Source: an uncultured Acidiferrobacteraceae bacterium (GTDB taxonomy: Bacteria > Pseudomonadota > Gammaproteobacteria > Arenicellales > UBA868). From it: a DNA stretch of 47,291 nt. How positions within the stretch are numbered: position 1 is the first letter of the stretch; the number at the start of each line of letters is the position of its first letter. A program made the translations under genes and the position numbers. Shown one piece after another: positions 1 to 8,256 of this stretch. Below the pieces are notes generated by a model. It worked only from the letters and a program-made list of their open reading frames with translations, was not told the origin of the DNA and searched no databases. The stretch lies in assembly GCA_913062915.1 (NCBI GenBank), contig CAJXWH010000002.1, positions 1 through 47,291 on the forward strand. Direction: 5' to 3'.

Positions 1-2
1 CC

Positions 3-152
3 ACAGATTTCTCGGTCATTGAACCACACTATTTGAAGAAAAGACCCATGTCAAGACTGAAGACTTTCTCAATAAAAAAATCTGATGTCCGATCTGATAT
101 CAAGTTTTTCTGGAACTCTGTGCTGCGACGATATTTGATAGAAAGGCTCTAA
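3..152 (+). CDS. C-terminal end of an unidentified protein, cut by the window edge
   Basis: One plus-strand frame is open from the first bases of the window to a TAA at 150-152, giving 49 residues with no start needed. The peptide is basic and mixed in composition (residues such as EPHYLKKRP near its start and RRYLIERL at its end), with A/T-rich codons like the neighbouring genes. It ends 24 bases before the stop of the convergent hydrolase at 177. I do not recognise a family. It could be the tail of a real gene entering from the left, or a chance open frame; 49 codons alone cannot decide. Confidence 0.35.
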   Translation, partial: TDFSVIEPHYLKKRPMSRLKTFSIKKSDVRSDIKFFWNSVLRRYLIERL

Positions 153-176
153 CAGACGATCTCCCTGACTTTGTCA

Positions 177-977
177 CTATGCAGCAGTTGATGGATAGCT
201 CGAACGGAATAAAACTTCCGCCTCGGGTGACCACTCGCCACCAATAGGAGGCGTGAGGTCACGGTAAACGCCCCTATCACAAGGCCGCCCTTGCTTCACC
301 ATAAAAGAAATTTCACCATTCCTACAATGCAATACATATGAGTAAACGGTCTGATGAATCTCATGATTGCAAATGCCGGTCCATCCATTATCGTGGCTCG
401 CTTGAAGCGCATAAATATCTTTAACGCCACTTATGTTAGCCAGCCTCTTTTGAGAAAACGACAGACGGGTTTGACTTGTGATGGCATCCTCATCCAACTG
501 ACTCACATTAAAAAGGAGGTGGTGGTTCGTTCGAGTAAGACAATCTGGGTGGCGCTCTACTGCAATCTCGTTTCCATGTACCTCGATTGCGGCTGAAGTT
601 GCACTATCGATCAACATCAGATTCGAACACCAATAGGGATGCCGTCCCACCGCCTTATCCACCGCGTTGATCGCAGACTCAACATCGGTCCCCTCGTTCA
701 ATGCAATCTCCGTGAGAAGATCGTAGTTCCAGCCCGTAACAGGGTCTTCGCGAACATTGGCATCACAACAGAAGAGACCATGGCGATTGGCACCAATTGA
801 AATCCCCGAGAATTGATCTTGGCTAGAGTCTACGTTGGCCCAGGTAGATACACCTCGAATTCCAACTACATCACTCGAAAGAACAATCTGATCCTCGAAG
901 CTTTTGCGGCCGAAGTCCTTGTTCTTGAACAAAAGATATTCATCGCCACCAAGTCGCAATGTACCTATCGTGCACAT
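177..977 (-). CDS. Ntn-hydrolase, C45 / acyltransferase-like family
   Basis: A 266-residue protein that begins Met-Cys-Thr-Ile-Gly. In Ntn-hydrolases of the C45 (isopenicillin N acyltransferase) and choloylglycine-hydrolase groups the Cys exposed after Met removal is the nucleophile, so Cys2 is the likely catalytic residue. The KNKDF segment near residue 18 resembles the family's Asn/Asp-containing loop, and the stretch FSGISIGANRHGLFCCDAN (about 57-75) resembles the conserved Gly/Asn-rich strand pair. No signal peptide is seen, so a cytoplasmic amide hydrolase or acyltransferase is likely; the substrate is unknown. It lies upstream-to-downstream with the split-barrel protein at 1079, on the same strand but separated by 101 bases. 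Family assignment is moderate, function inferred. Confidence 0.7.
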   Translation of the reverse strand: MCTIGTLRLGGDEYLLFKNKDFGRKSFEDQIVLSSDVVGIRGVSTWANVDSSQDQFSGISIGANRHGLFCCDANVREDPVTGWNYDLLTEIALNEGTDVESAINAVDKAVGRHPYWCSNLMLIDSATSAAIEVHGNEIAVERHPDCLTRTNHHLLFNVSQLDEDAITSQTRLSFSQKRLANISGVKDIYALQASHDNGWTGICNHEIHQTVYSYVLHCRNGEISFMVKQGRPCDRGVYRDLTPPIGGEWSPEAEVLFRSSYPSTAA

Positions 978-1078
978 CGAACGTTATGGTATCGCCGACT
1001 GTACTCGAGTCATTCGATGGATAAAAAGAATCGTTGGGATGGAAATTGACAATCGCGTCTACTGCTGAAAAAAGCGTG

Positions 1079-1642
1079 TTAACCTGCCCCGCTATGGGTT
1101 TCCTCCCAAGTGGCGCCTCCTGTGTTCTCTACCCAATAACTCTTGGCCCATCCAACGCCCTGCCAGGTTCTGACTCTTGTCGGCGTCAGACGAAACAGCC
1201 ATCGAGGCTGATTGAGCGTTGGACCCAGATACTTAGGGCCGTCTGGACCCAGATATCGAATTGACATCTTCTCGGCGATTCCGACCCATTTTCCTCCAAT
1301 CACGCTTTCCTCCACCACTTCCGCAGTGCCGTCAAAATGGAACTTTTCCATGCTGTTGACGTCATCGATAACGGCTGAAACTCGGGGATCATTTTTCAGA
1401 TATTCGGCCCATTTCGATCGCGAGCGCGGGATTACCCAGAACGTACAGCCGCACTCCTTGCCATGTGTGCAGCCTTCTTTCTTTTCCCACTGGTGCCAAC
1501 ACGGAATGATAAATGGATCGCCGTTCGGTTTGAGGCACGCGAGTCTCAAAGTCATCCCTTTCTCAAGAAATTCCTCGATGCTCTCGGTAGCCATCGCTCC
1601 TGCCTTAAGACTATGCTCTTCATTCTCATATTTCTTTTCCAT
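1079..1642 (-). CDS. Pyridoxamine 5'-phosphate oxidase-like (split-barrel flavin-binding) protein
   Basis: A 187-residue protein with the pattern of the FMN/F420-binding split barrel: an N-terminal strand pair (TLRLACLKPNGDPFIIPCWH, about 31-50), a WVIPRSRSKWAEYLKNDPRV region (about 69-88) typical of PPOX-fold proteins, then AVIDDVNSMEKFHFDGTAEV. A Cys-rich insertion (CTHGKECGC, about 58-66) is unusual and might bind a metal. The start is supported by a GGGAGAAGTC leader directly before the ATG. Members of this fold use FMN, F420 or haem. As the window also encodes F420 synthesis, F420 use is possible but unproven; FMN is an equal alternative. Confidence 0.75.
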   Translation of the reverse strand: MEKKYENEEHSLKAGAMATESIEEFLEKGMTLRLACLKPNGDPFIIPCWHQWEKKEGCTHGKECGCTFWVIPRSRSKWAEYLKNDPRVSAVIDDVNSMEKFHFDGTAEVVEESVIGGKWVGIAEKMSIRYLGPDGPKYLGPTLNQPRWLFRLTPTRVRTWQGVGWAKSYWVENTGGATWEETHSGAG

Positions 1643-1823
1643 GACTTCTCCCTCGAATTTCGTTTTCTGGGCTTTGAGTTTAAACGAATAGGCTCGAATC
1701 TTATCCGGGCCTCGAAGTATGTCAACCTCAAGAGACGCGTTGAATTGTGTGTGGTAGGCTCACCTGTCAGCAATAAATTTCGCTGAGTAATTTTCTTCGC
1801 AACGGAAACTGCAGGGGGCATGG

Positions 1824-2606
1824 ATGTCTAGATTCGAGGGAAAACGAGTTTTTGTGACTGGTGCTGGCAGCGGTTTTGGTCGGCGGACAGCCGAAAAATT
1901 CGCAGAAGAAGGCGCTGCGGCCATTTATCTTGTCGATATCCTCCAGAACCGTCTCGATACCGTAACGAAAGAAGTTAAAAAACGCGGCGCAACAGCGGTG
2001 TCCATGTGTTTTGATCTGGCAGACGCTGACGCATGTCAGCAAGCCATGGCCCAGGCGCTTGCGGATGATCCACTCGATATTCTGGTTTGTAATGCCGCCG
2101 CAGTAGCCGAGGAACGATTTCTCGATATCGAGCTTGAGTCCTGGCAACGCCAAATCGATGTCAATCTGACAGCGTATTTTTTACTGGCGCGAGATGCGGC
2201 TCGATCGATGGTAAAACAAAGGTCAGGAGTGATCTTGTTCACGGCATCGATAGACGCCCAAGGACATTCGCTCAAATTTACTCCCTACTGCGTGTCCAAA
2301 GGCGGAGACGTTTCCTTGATGAAATCAATGGCTGTTGAGCTTGCGCGTTCTGGAGTACGAGTAAATTCGGTCAGTCCGGGGCCAGCCGACACGCAACAAA
2401 GTACAGACCTTGTTGGTGAAGAATTGATGGCCAAATGGAGAAAACATGGGTTTCCTACGGTGCCTCTGAATCGACTTGCTTCTGTCGATGACATTGCAAA
2501 CGCTTTTCTTTTTCTTGCGTCTGACGATGCCTCATACATTACGGGACACGACCTCGTAGTTGACGGCGGGCATACAGCCGATGTTTACGAAATACCCAAC
2601 GAATGA
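1824..2606 (+). CDS. SDR family NAD(P)-dependent oxidoreductase
   Basis: A classical short-chain dehydrogenase of 260 residues. The dinucleotide-binding TGAGSGFG lies at residues 12-19, the NAA variant of the NAG motif at 90-92, the catalytic Asn at 114, Ser at 142 and the Tyr155-x3-Lys159 pair (YCVSK). The C-terminus carries the usual ITGHDLVVDGG. Asp38 after the second strand (LVDIL) favours NAD over NADP. The ATG follows a purine-rich GCAGGGGGC. It is divergent from the split-barrel gene with a 181-base shared upstream region, so the two may be co-regulated. The substrate cannot be told from sequence. Confidence 0.92.
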   Translation: MSRFEGKRVFVTGAGSGFGRRTAEKFAEEGAAAIYLVDILQNRLDTVTKEVKKRGATAVSMCFDLADADACQQAMAQALADDPLDILVCNAAAVAEERFLDIELESWQRQIDVNLTAYFLLARDAARSMVKQRSGVILFTASIDAQGHSLKFTPYCVSKGGDVSLMKSMAVELARSGVRVNSVSPGPADTQQSTDLVGEELMAKWRKHGFPTVPLNRLASVDDIANAFLFLASDDASYITGHDLVVDGGHTADVYEIPNE

Positions 2607-2711
2607 AAAACCTTCGAGCGGCGCTGAGACAACTGAGACAAATAAGGGCTGTGCAGAAAATAATGGGCAAACAGACAACCCAATAACCCTATCTATCACG
2701 CGAATCATTGT

Positions 2712-3086
2712 GTGGCCAGCAACGACGAAGTAGTCAATCCGTCTAGACGACGATTCCTGCAGGGCAGAATTAGCCCGACGCCTTCCGATGCATCGGAATT
2801 TAATGTCGAGTTGGTAGAATGTTCCCGCGGTTTGGTTTCAGATTTGAGCACTTCGGTTGTCACATATAGCGTAACGAACTCTGGTAAAAAGAGAGTGTCA
2901 ATACTTGTGAAATACATTGGAGAGCGCGCTCAGGTCATTAAATTGCTTCATCTTGGACCGAACGAAAGATACGAGGGCGCCTGGACGGAAACGATTCCAC
3001 AGTCTCGTGAACCCTGCTCGATCGAGGTCGAGGCGCGATTTCATAAAGCCACGATCACACGCCGCCACAATTTTGACGGTGTATGA
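2712..3086 (+). CDS. Hypothetical protein, beta-rich
   Basis: A 124-residue protein read from a GTG start; no in-frame ATG precedes it. After a basic SRRRFLQG segment (about residues 11-18) it is dominated by alternating polar and hydrophobic residues (NVELVECSRGLVSDL, then SVVTYSVTNSGKKRVSILVKY), which suggests an Ig-like or other beta-sandwich domain. The double-Arg segment resembles a Tat motif but no hydrophobic stretch follows, so export by Tat is unlikely. It is 105 bases after the SDR on the same strand. I do not recognise a family. Composition matches its neighbours, and it is likely but not certainly a real gene. Confidence 0.5.
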   Translation: MASNDEVVNPSRRRFLQGRISPTPSDASEFNVELVECSRGLVSDLSTSVVTYSVTNSGKKRVSILVKYIGERAQVIKLLHLGPNERYEGAWTETIPQSREPCSIEVEARFHKATITRRHNFDGV

Positions 3087-3220
3087 GTGCTCAACTCGCT
3101 CAACGGCGATAATGAAACTTTTTCCTGAGTCAGAAATTCTATTCAACCAGTTGGAATCTATTTGATTGCGTCTTTATAGAATCCAATGTTTTTCTCTGGA
3201 TTACTAGCCATTGTCACAAA

Positions 3221-4291
3221 TTGACTAAATTATCACGACTACAAATGCAGACCGATTCTCAAACTCATATGCCAGATGACATCTCACTGTCGGTGCGTCA
3301 TCTGATTAAGAATTTCACCGTCGGCGGGCGATGGTATTCGAATAAAAATGAACAAATCGTTTCTGCCGTAGCAGACATCTCGTTCGATATCCGCCGTGGA
3401 ACGACAATGGGTCTTGTCGGTGAATCTGGCTGTGGAAAATCGACCACCGCGAGATGCATTCTGCGGCTCATTGATCCGACTTCCGGTTCCGTACTTTTTC
3501 GTGCCAACGGCAACTCAGAGAAAATCATTGACGTGATGGCCGAATCCCCAGAGGAGCTGAGACAACTTCGACAAAACATGCAAATTGTATTTCAGGATCC
3601 TTTTGCATCACTTAACCCCCGTATGACGGTAGGAACAACAATCGAAGAACTGCTAATCGTAAATACAAACATGGACCGTGCCAATAGGGCCAATCGAGTA
3701 CTTGAACTCCTTGATCTTGTAGGCCTGGAATCGATCCATGCAAAAAGATTTCCCCATGAATTCTCGGGAGGTCAGAGACAACGTATTGGTGTTGCCCGAG
3801 CGCTGGCATTGAATCCGAGCTTTGTTGTCTGCGATGAACCAGTCTCTGCACTGGATGTTTCAATTCAGGCGCAGGTTCTTAATCTGCTTTCTGACCTACA
3901 AGAGAACTTTGGCTTGACGTATCTCTTTATCACTCATGACTTGGCCGTTGTACGTCAAATTTGTGACGATGTGGCTGTCATGTACCTCGGAAAAATTGTC
4001 GAGCGCAGCCCTGTTGAAAAGTTGTTTGCAGAACCAATGCACCCCTATACCCAAGCACTCGTATCTGCCGCGCCCATACCGAATCCGTCGAGACAGAGAG
4101 ATCGGACCCGCATTCTTCTCGAAGGCGACGTACCAAGCCCGATTAACCCGCCAAGCGGCTGCCGCTTTCAATCTCGCTGTTCGATTGGCAGGACTGAACA
4201 AAAGTGCCTTGAGATCGAACCTCCGCTGACTGATGTCGACGGAACGCACTGCGTAGCTTGTCACTTTCCGGCCGTTCGATCGGTAATTTAG
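3221..4291 (+). CDS. Dipeptide/oligopeptide ABC transporter ATP-binding protein (DppF/OppF type)
   Basis: A 356-residue ABC ATPase. Walker A GESGCGKS spans 67-74, the Q-loop is in VFQDPFASLNP (about 123-133), the signature FSGGQRQR at 181-188 and Walker B VVCDEP at 202-207, with the His of ITHDLAVV as switch. The C-terminal oligopeptide-transporter extension with its Cys-rich SGCRFQSRCS ending is present. The length fits DppF/OppF. The first codon is TTG with no good ribosome site; the ATG at 3245 is an equally possible start. It stands alone on the plus strand, while its expected partners (DppB, C and D types) lie on the minus strand from 6004. It probably couples ATP hydrolysis to uptake of small peptides or similar solutes at the inner membrane. 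Confidence 0.93.
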   Translation: MTKLSRLQMQTDSQTHMPDDISLSVRHLIKNFTVGGRWYSNKNEQIVSAVADISFDIRRGTTMGLVGESGCGKSTTARCILRLIDPTSGSVLFRANGNSEKIIDVMAESPEELRQLRQNMQIVFQDPFASLNPRMTVGTTIEELLIVNTNMDRANRANRVLELLDLVGLESIHAKRFPHEFSGGQRQRIGVARALALNPSFVVCDEPVSALDVSIQAQVLNLLSDLQENFGLTYLFITHDLAVVRQICDDVAVMYLGKIVERSPVEKLFAEPMHPYTQALVSAAPIPNPSRQRDRTRILLEGDVPSPINPPSGCRFQSRCSIGRTEQKCLEIEPPLTDVDGTHCVACHFPAVRSVI

Positions 4292-4462
4292 ATCAACAAC
4301 CAGATCCTAGATCGTCTAATTAAATTATTCGAAGACCTTTTTCCCTAGTGCTGCAGAAAAAATCATCGAGTTAAGGACCTACATATCGCATCTAAAAAAA
4401 TATTATTAAAGTCTCAGATACACGTATAGATGTCATCGTAACTATATTCGGGAGAGTCCGCT

Positions 4463-5332
4463 ATGCCAGTAATCGATAGTCACCTTCATTTGTTCCGGGC
4501 AGTATCTGACCGATATCCTCGAACCGTCTATCCTGGTCTAGCGGACGCCGATCTCGATGTACCAGCCGAAAAACTGATCTCTTTAATGGAAAGTACACGG
4601 GTCGACAAAGCGATCGTGGTCCCCCTCGGCCCGGAAGATCACTATTTGGGTGAAATCATTGAGCAATACCCCGGGCGATTTGCCGGCGTCGGCTGCTACG
4701 ATGGGAGCGCGCCAGATCAGGCAAAGAATCTGGATGATCGTATCAAAAAGAGCAACATCCAGGGAATTAGGATTGGCGAGGTGGATGCGAGCGCGGATAC
4801 ACCGGATGATCCGCGTCAATTTTCGATGTTCCCGCTGCTTGAAGCTATGTCCGAACGAAACCTTCGTGTCTGGTTTTACGCAGAATCAAGACAGGTCCAG
4901 TTGTTGGAGAAAGTGCTTGATGTTCTGCCTCAACTCGTCGTTGTATTCAATCACTGTGGGTTCATGGTCTCTTTAGACAATCTTACAGTCGATCAGCATT
5001 ACCGACCACACTTCACAACGGAGGTACCACCACCCACTCTTGAACTGCTGGGAAGACTTGCTGAACGCCCCAACACCTACATTCATTTTTCCGGTCAATA
5101 TGCTTTTAGTCACGACCCTTATCCGTACCCAGACATGCTTCCTGTTGCAGACTTTATTTACAACACTTTTGGCCCTAACCGAATGCTTTGGGCATCTGAC
5201 TTTCCCTGGGTCGCTGAACAGCCCGGTTACGCGCAGCAACTGGCGCTGGTTGATCATTTGCTGCCTAACCTCACACAAGCCGAGAGACAACAAATCACCG
5301 GAGGCACAGCCGCCTCACTTTTCGATTTTTGA
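4463..5332 (+). CDS. Amidohydrolase family protein (TIM-barrel metal-dependent hydrolase)
   Basis: A 289-residue protein of the amidohydrolase-2 type, related to 2-pyrone-4,6-dicarboxylate lactonases and gamma-resorcylate decarboxylases. It shows the metal-binding DSHLH at residues 5-9, a strand-ending His at 164 (FNHCGF) and the C-terminal catalytic Asp at 246 (WASDFPW). It is probably cytoplasmic and hydrolyses or decarboxylates a small cyclic or aromatic acid; the substrate is unknown. The ATG is preceded by GGGAGAG at a suitable distance, and the 170 bases upstream are very A/T-rich, consistent with a promoter of its own. Its last 18 bases overlap the 3' end of the convergent alpha/beta hydrolase gene. 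Confidence 0.88.
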   Translation: MPVIDSHLHLFRAVSDRYPRTVYPGLADADLDVPAEKLISLMESTRVDKAIVVPLGPEDHYLGEIIEQYPGRFAGVGCYDGSAPDQAKNLDDRIKKSNIQGIRIGEVDASADTPDDPRQFSMFPLLEAMSERNLRVWFYAESRQVQLLEKVLDVLPQLVVVFNHCGFMVSLDNLTVDQHYRPHFTTEVPPPTLELLGRLAERPNTYIHFSGQYAFSHDPYPYPDMLPVADFIYNTFGPNRMLWASDFPWVAEQPGYAQQLALVDHLLPNLTQAERQQITGGTAASLFDF

Positions 5333-6007
5333 GTCCTGAGCCTTGGTCTTAGAGACCACCTCTTCGAGGGCGGCCTCCTGCCACTTCAGGTGTGCTGGCA
5401 CCAGATAGCGCTGCAGAAAAAGGGCGATATCCCCTACAAGATGGCGATGTTTTAGGAGTAGCTCCGGCCCCTGCTTTTCGGAGGCAACCGAAGCCCAGAG
5501 CTTGTTTTGGCCCAGGCAATCAAAAACTAAGCGCGCTTGCTCTGTGCGTTGCTGATCACCTGTTCCCGAAATTACCAGATAGGACGTATCCGGACGCTGA
5601 CCACGAGCCGGTAGTTCTTTGCCAGTGCCGAGAAGCGGGGAGACCACGATCTGCACCGCGGGCACGTAAACGCTATCCAGGGAACAGAGAATTGCTGCAA
5701 CCCTTCCATAACTGCACAAACCGATGGGGCCCCAAACACCTTCTACTTCCTTTAAGAGGGCCTGGGTATCTGAAAACACCGAGTTACGATTGGCTTCTCC
5801 ATCCGAAAGTCCATGACCGCGCAACTCCAAATTGATCACCCGAAAACCACTTTCAGCCAGCTCTCGATCAAGATCTTGCCAAACATCTAGATCTTTGCCG
5901 TAATCATGTAATAAGACCACGGGCGCACCACGCATTGGCCATTCATACCCTCGCATGGTCAAGCCGTTCTCTACGGTGACCTCTATACTCACAGGCTCTA
6001 TGTTCAT
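5315..6007 (-). CDS. Alpha/beta hydrolase fold protein
   Basis: A 230-residue protein taken from the ATG at 6007, which overlaps the stop of the preceding ATPase gene as ATGA, a strong sign of translational coupling; a longer frame into the ATPase gene is spurious. It shows an oxyanion-type VVLLHDYG near residues 30-37, a nucleophile elbow LCSYG around Ser99, an ISGTGD segment for the acid and a late His (KHRHLVGD). The elbow has Leu where most family members have Gly, so catalysis is likely but not assured. It may process a product brought in by the transporter with which it is co-transcribed. Substrate unknown. Confidence 0.75.
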   Translation of the reverse strand: MNIEPVSIEVTVENGLTMRGYEWPMRGAPVVLLHDYGKDLDVWQDLDRELAESGFRVINLELRGHGLSDGEANRNSVFSDTQALLKEVEGVWGPIGLCSYGRVAAILCSLDSVYVPAVQIVVSPLLGTGKELPARGQRPDTSYLVISGTGDQQRTEQARLVFDCLGQNKLWASVASEKQGPELLLKHRHLVGDIALFLQRYLVPAHLKWQEAALEEVVSKTKAQDSKIEK

Positions 6008-6993
6008 GTCGAATATGGCTGTGGGTTGATGCAGCGCAATTTGCCAACGCTGGTGGGCAACAACACCGGGTGTTCCTCCCAGCAAGACTCAATTGAATGA
6101 GCACACCTTGGTGCAAATTCGCAGCCCGGGGGTGTAACTTGCGGCGGGGGAACTCTTCCGGGAATCGCGTGCAATGCTCCGCGTCGCGCCGTAATGTCCG
6201 GTATAGCGCCTAATAACCCCTGGGTATAGGGATGTTTGGGATTGTCGAACAGATCGTTAACGGAGGCCTCCTCTACTATCTCGCCCGAATACATAACAGC
6301 CACCCGATCTGCAACAGCGGCAACTACTGCTAAATCGTGGGTAATCAGTAACATGCCCATCTTTCGCTCTTTTTGCCTTGTCCGCAGACTCTCCAATATT
6401 TGGGCTTGTACAGTAACATCCAAAGCGGTCGTTGGTTCATCAGCGATCAGCACGGCGGGGTTTAATGCCGTTGCTAACGCAATCATTACCCGTTGCCGCA
6501 TGCCGCCAGAAAGCTCATGCGGATAACTTCTAAGTCTTTTCCGCGCATCTGGTAACTGCGCTTCTTCCAGAGCGCGAACCGCTAACTCCTCCGCTTCGGA
6601 CCGACTCACGTCACGGTGCGCACGTATAACCTCTTTTAACAGACTGCCGATGGTGAAGACCGGGTCCAGCGATGTAGTTGGATCCTGAAAAATCATCGCG
6701 ATTTCTTCGGATCGCACCCGCCGCATTTCACGAGGGCTCAGTCCCAGTAGGCTTTGACCTCGATAGAAAATTTCACCACCTGTGACACCGGCAACGTCGG
6801 CGGGCAGCAAACCCATTACCGATAGTGCAGTAATGGACTTCCCACAACCACTTTCTCCGACAAGACAAACAATTTCATTTGCGCGAATGGACAAAGACAC
6901 ACCCTTCACCACTTCAAAAAATGAACCCTCGCTGTGAATCGAGATTCGAAGATCGCGAATCTCGACTAACTCATCGTGAACGGTTTGATTCAT
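6004..6993 (-). CDS. Dipeptide/oligopeptide ABC transporter ATP-binding protein (DppD/OppD type)
   Basis: A 329-residue ABC ATPase with Walker A GESGCGKS at 46-53, Q-loop IFQDPTTSLDP around 101-111, signature LSGGMRQRV at 161-169, Walker B LIADEP at 182-187 and switch His in ITHDLAVV. The C-terminus holds the family's PPGCEFAPRC Cys motif. DppD-type and DppF-type ATPases normally act as a heterodimer, so its partner is likely the plus-strand gene at 3221. It follows the permease genes on the minus strand and is coupled by ATGA to the downstream hydrolase. Confidence 0.94.
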   Translation of the reverse strand: MNQTVHDELVEIRDLRISIHSEGSFFEVVKGVSLSIRANEIVCLVGESGCGKSITALSVMGLLPADVAGVTGGEIFYRGQSLLGLSPREMRRVRSEEIAMIFQDPTTSLDPVFTIGSLLKEVIRAHRDVSRSEAEELAVRALEEAQLPDARKRLRSYPHELSGGMRQRVMIALATALNPAVLIADEPTTALDVTVQAQILESLRTRQKERKMGMLLITHDLAVVAAVADRVAVMYSGEIVEEASVNDLFDNPKHPYTQGLLGAIPDITARRGALHAIPGRVPPPQVTPPGCEFAPRCAHSIESCWEEHPVLLPTSVGKLRCINPQPYST

Positions 6994-7029
6994 AAAATCT
7001 GATTCAACTCGTTAGCCAGATATAGAAGA

Positions 7030-7257
7030 TTATTTTCTTTTCCAAGCGTAAAGCGTGATACATCTGAAAATGATCCCTATCACTACCAACGAAACAATGG
7101 GATAAATTAATGTGACAATTAACTCTTCGACGCTGTCGGATCCATGGGCAAACATAATAGTCCCCGCCATTCCCAGTGCCGCCCCGAACAACATCGGGGT
7201 AAGACAAGGAAAGGGTGTTAACGACAAATAAGAACAGGTCGAATATTTTTCGTCCAT
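7030..7257 (-). CDS. Small hypothetical membrane protein
   Basis: A 75-residue protein. I chose the ATG at 7257 because a GTGGAGCG Shine-Dalgarno-like sequence precedes it; an upstream extension of 22 residues is possible but has no such site. Two hydrophobic spans are seen (roughly residues 17-37 and 47-67) and a basic KRK tail, so it is probably a two-span inner-membrane protein with a cytoplasmic C-terminus. It sits between the permease gene and the DppD-type ATPase gene in the same operon, an unusual place for an extra gene in this transporter class. No family recognised; it could be a transporter accessory protein. Confidence 0.6.
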   Translation of the reverse strand: MDEKYSTCSYLSLTPFPCLTPMLFGAALGMAGTIMFAHGSDSVEELIVTLIYPIVSLVVIGIIFRCITLYAWKRK

Positions 7258-7335
7258 GAATACGCTCCACTCAAAAAAAGTGCAGTGGTTTACTGGCTCT
7301 GATCTTCGTAGAAAATCCCGCAACCGTATCTGGAA

Positions 7336-8256
7336 TCATTTTGACCTGCGTAATCGGGGATTGGCCAGCGTATATCCAGTATCGGCGAGCCAGTTACCCA
7401 GCACTACCAAAACGACCAAAATTAGGGAGAAAAACTGTGCGACCGGGTAATCACGACGTAGAACCGCGGTCACTAATGCTTGGCCGATGCCTGGCCATCC
7501 AAAAATCTGCTCTACGATAAGTGCATACCCGACAATCTGCCCAATCCTTAGGCCGGCCAACGAAATTATGGGTATCAAAGCGTTGCGAAGAACATGCTTC
7601 CCCATTACACGCCATTCCGATAACCCTCCCGCCCTGAGCGTTCGAACAAAATCGTTGTTCTGATTCTCGATCATCGCCGAGCGGGTCATTCGAACAGTCA
7701 AGGCAATGCCCTCAAACGCAAGCACAATCGCGGGGAGTATCAGTTGCTTAGGGCTGCAACACCCCGCCGCTGGGAGGATTCGTAATGTAGACGCGAACAG
7801 CCAGACCGCAAGCAGGGCCAGCCAAAAATTCGGAATTGCCATTCCAATTACAGAAAAAGACATGATGCCGTGATCAGCCCAGCTATTTCGCCGCAGGGAC
7901 GCCAGCACTCCAAGGGGTATCCCAATCACAAAAACCAATGCAAAAGCGGCCCCTCCCAGTATGAGACTGTTTTTCCCATGCGTTTTCAGCATCTCTATTA
8001 ACGACGCATTATTTGTAATTGACCGACCGGGATCTCCTCGAAGAATTTTTCCCATATACGCAAAATACTGAAGATAAATGGGTCGATCCAGACCAATTGA
8101 CGCTCGAAATTCTTGGCGAAATTCTTCAGTGGCCGACCCTGGAAGCGCGGCTGCAGTCGCATCACCGCCAGAAAGTCGAATGGCGTAAAACACGGCGATC
8201 GAACTCACGATCAATACGATCAGCATGTACCCAAGCCGTCCAATAATCCGCTTCAT
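7336..8256 (-). CDS. Dipeptide-type ABC transporter permease (DppB/OppB type)
   Basis: A 306-residue inner-membrane permease with an N-terminal transmembrane helix followed by a periplasmic region containing the DppB-type segment IGLDRPIYLQYFAYMGKILRGDPG and about five more helices. The cytoplasmic EAA-like loop reads FVRTLRAGGLSEWRVMGKHV, which contacts the ATPases. Its ATG overlaps the stop of the DppC-type gene by four bases (ATGA), so the order here is C then B, the reverse of the usual arrangement. With DppC, DppD and DppF types it would form the importer core; a binding protein is not in this window. Confidence 0.94.
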   Translation of the reverse strand: MKRIIGRLGYMLIVLIVSSIAVFYAIRLSGGDATAAALPGSATEEFRQEFRASIGLDRPIYLQYFAYMGKILRGDPGRSITNNASLIEMLKTHGKNSLILGGAAFALVFVIGIPLGVLASLRRNSWADHGIMSFSVIGMAIPNFWLALLAVWLFASTLRILPAAGCCSPKQLILPAIVLAFEGIALTVRMTRSAMIENQNNDFVRTLRAGGLSEWRVMGKHVLRNALIPIISLAGLRIGQIVGYALIVEQIFGWPGIGQALVTAVLRRDYPVAQFFSLILVVLVVLGNWLADTGYTLANPRLRRSK

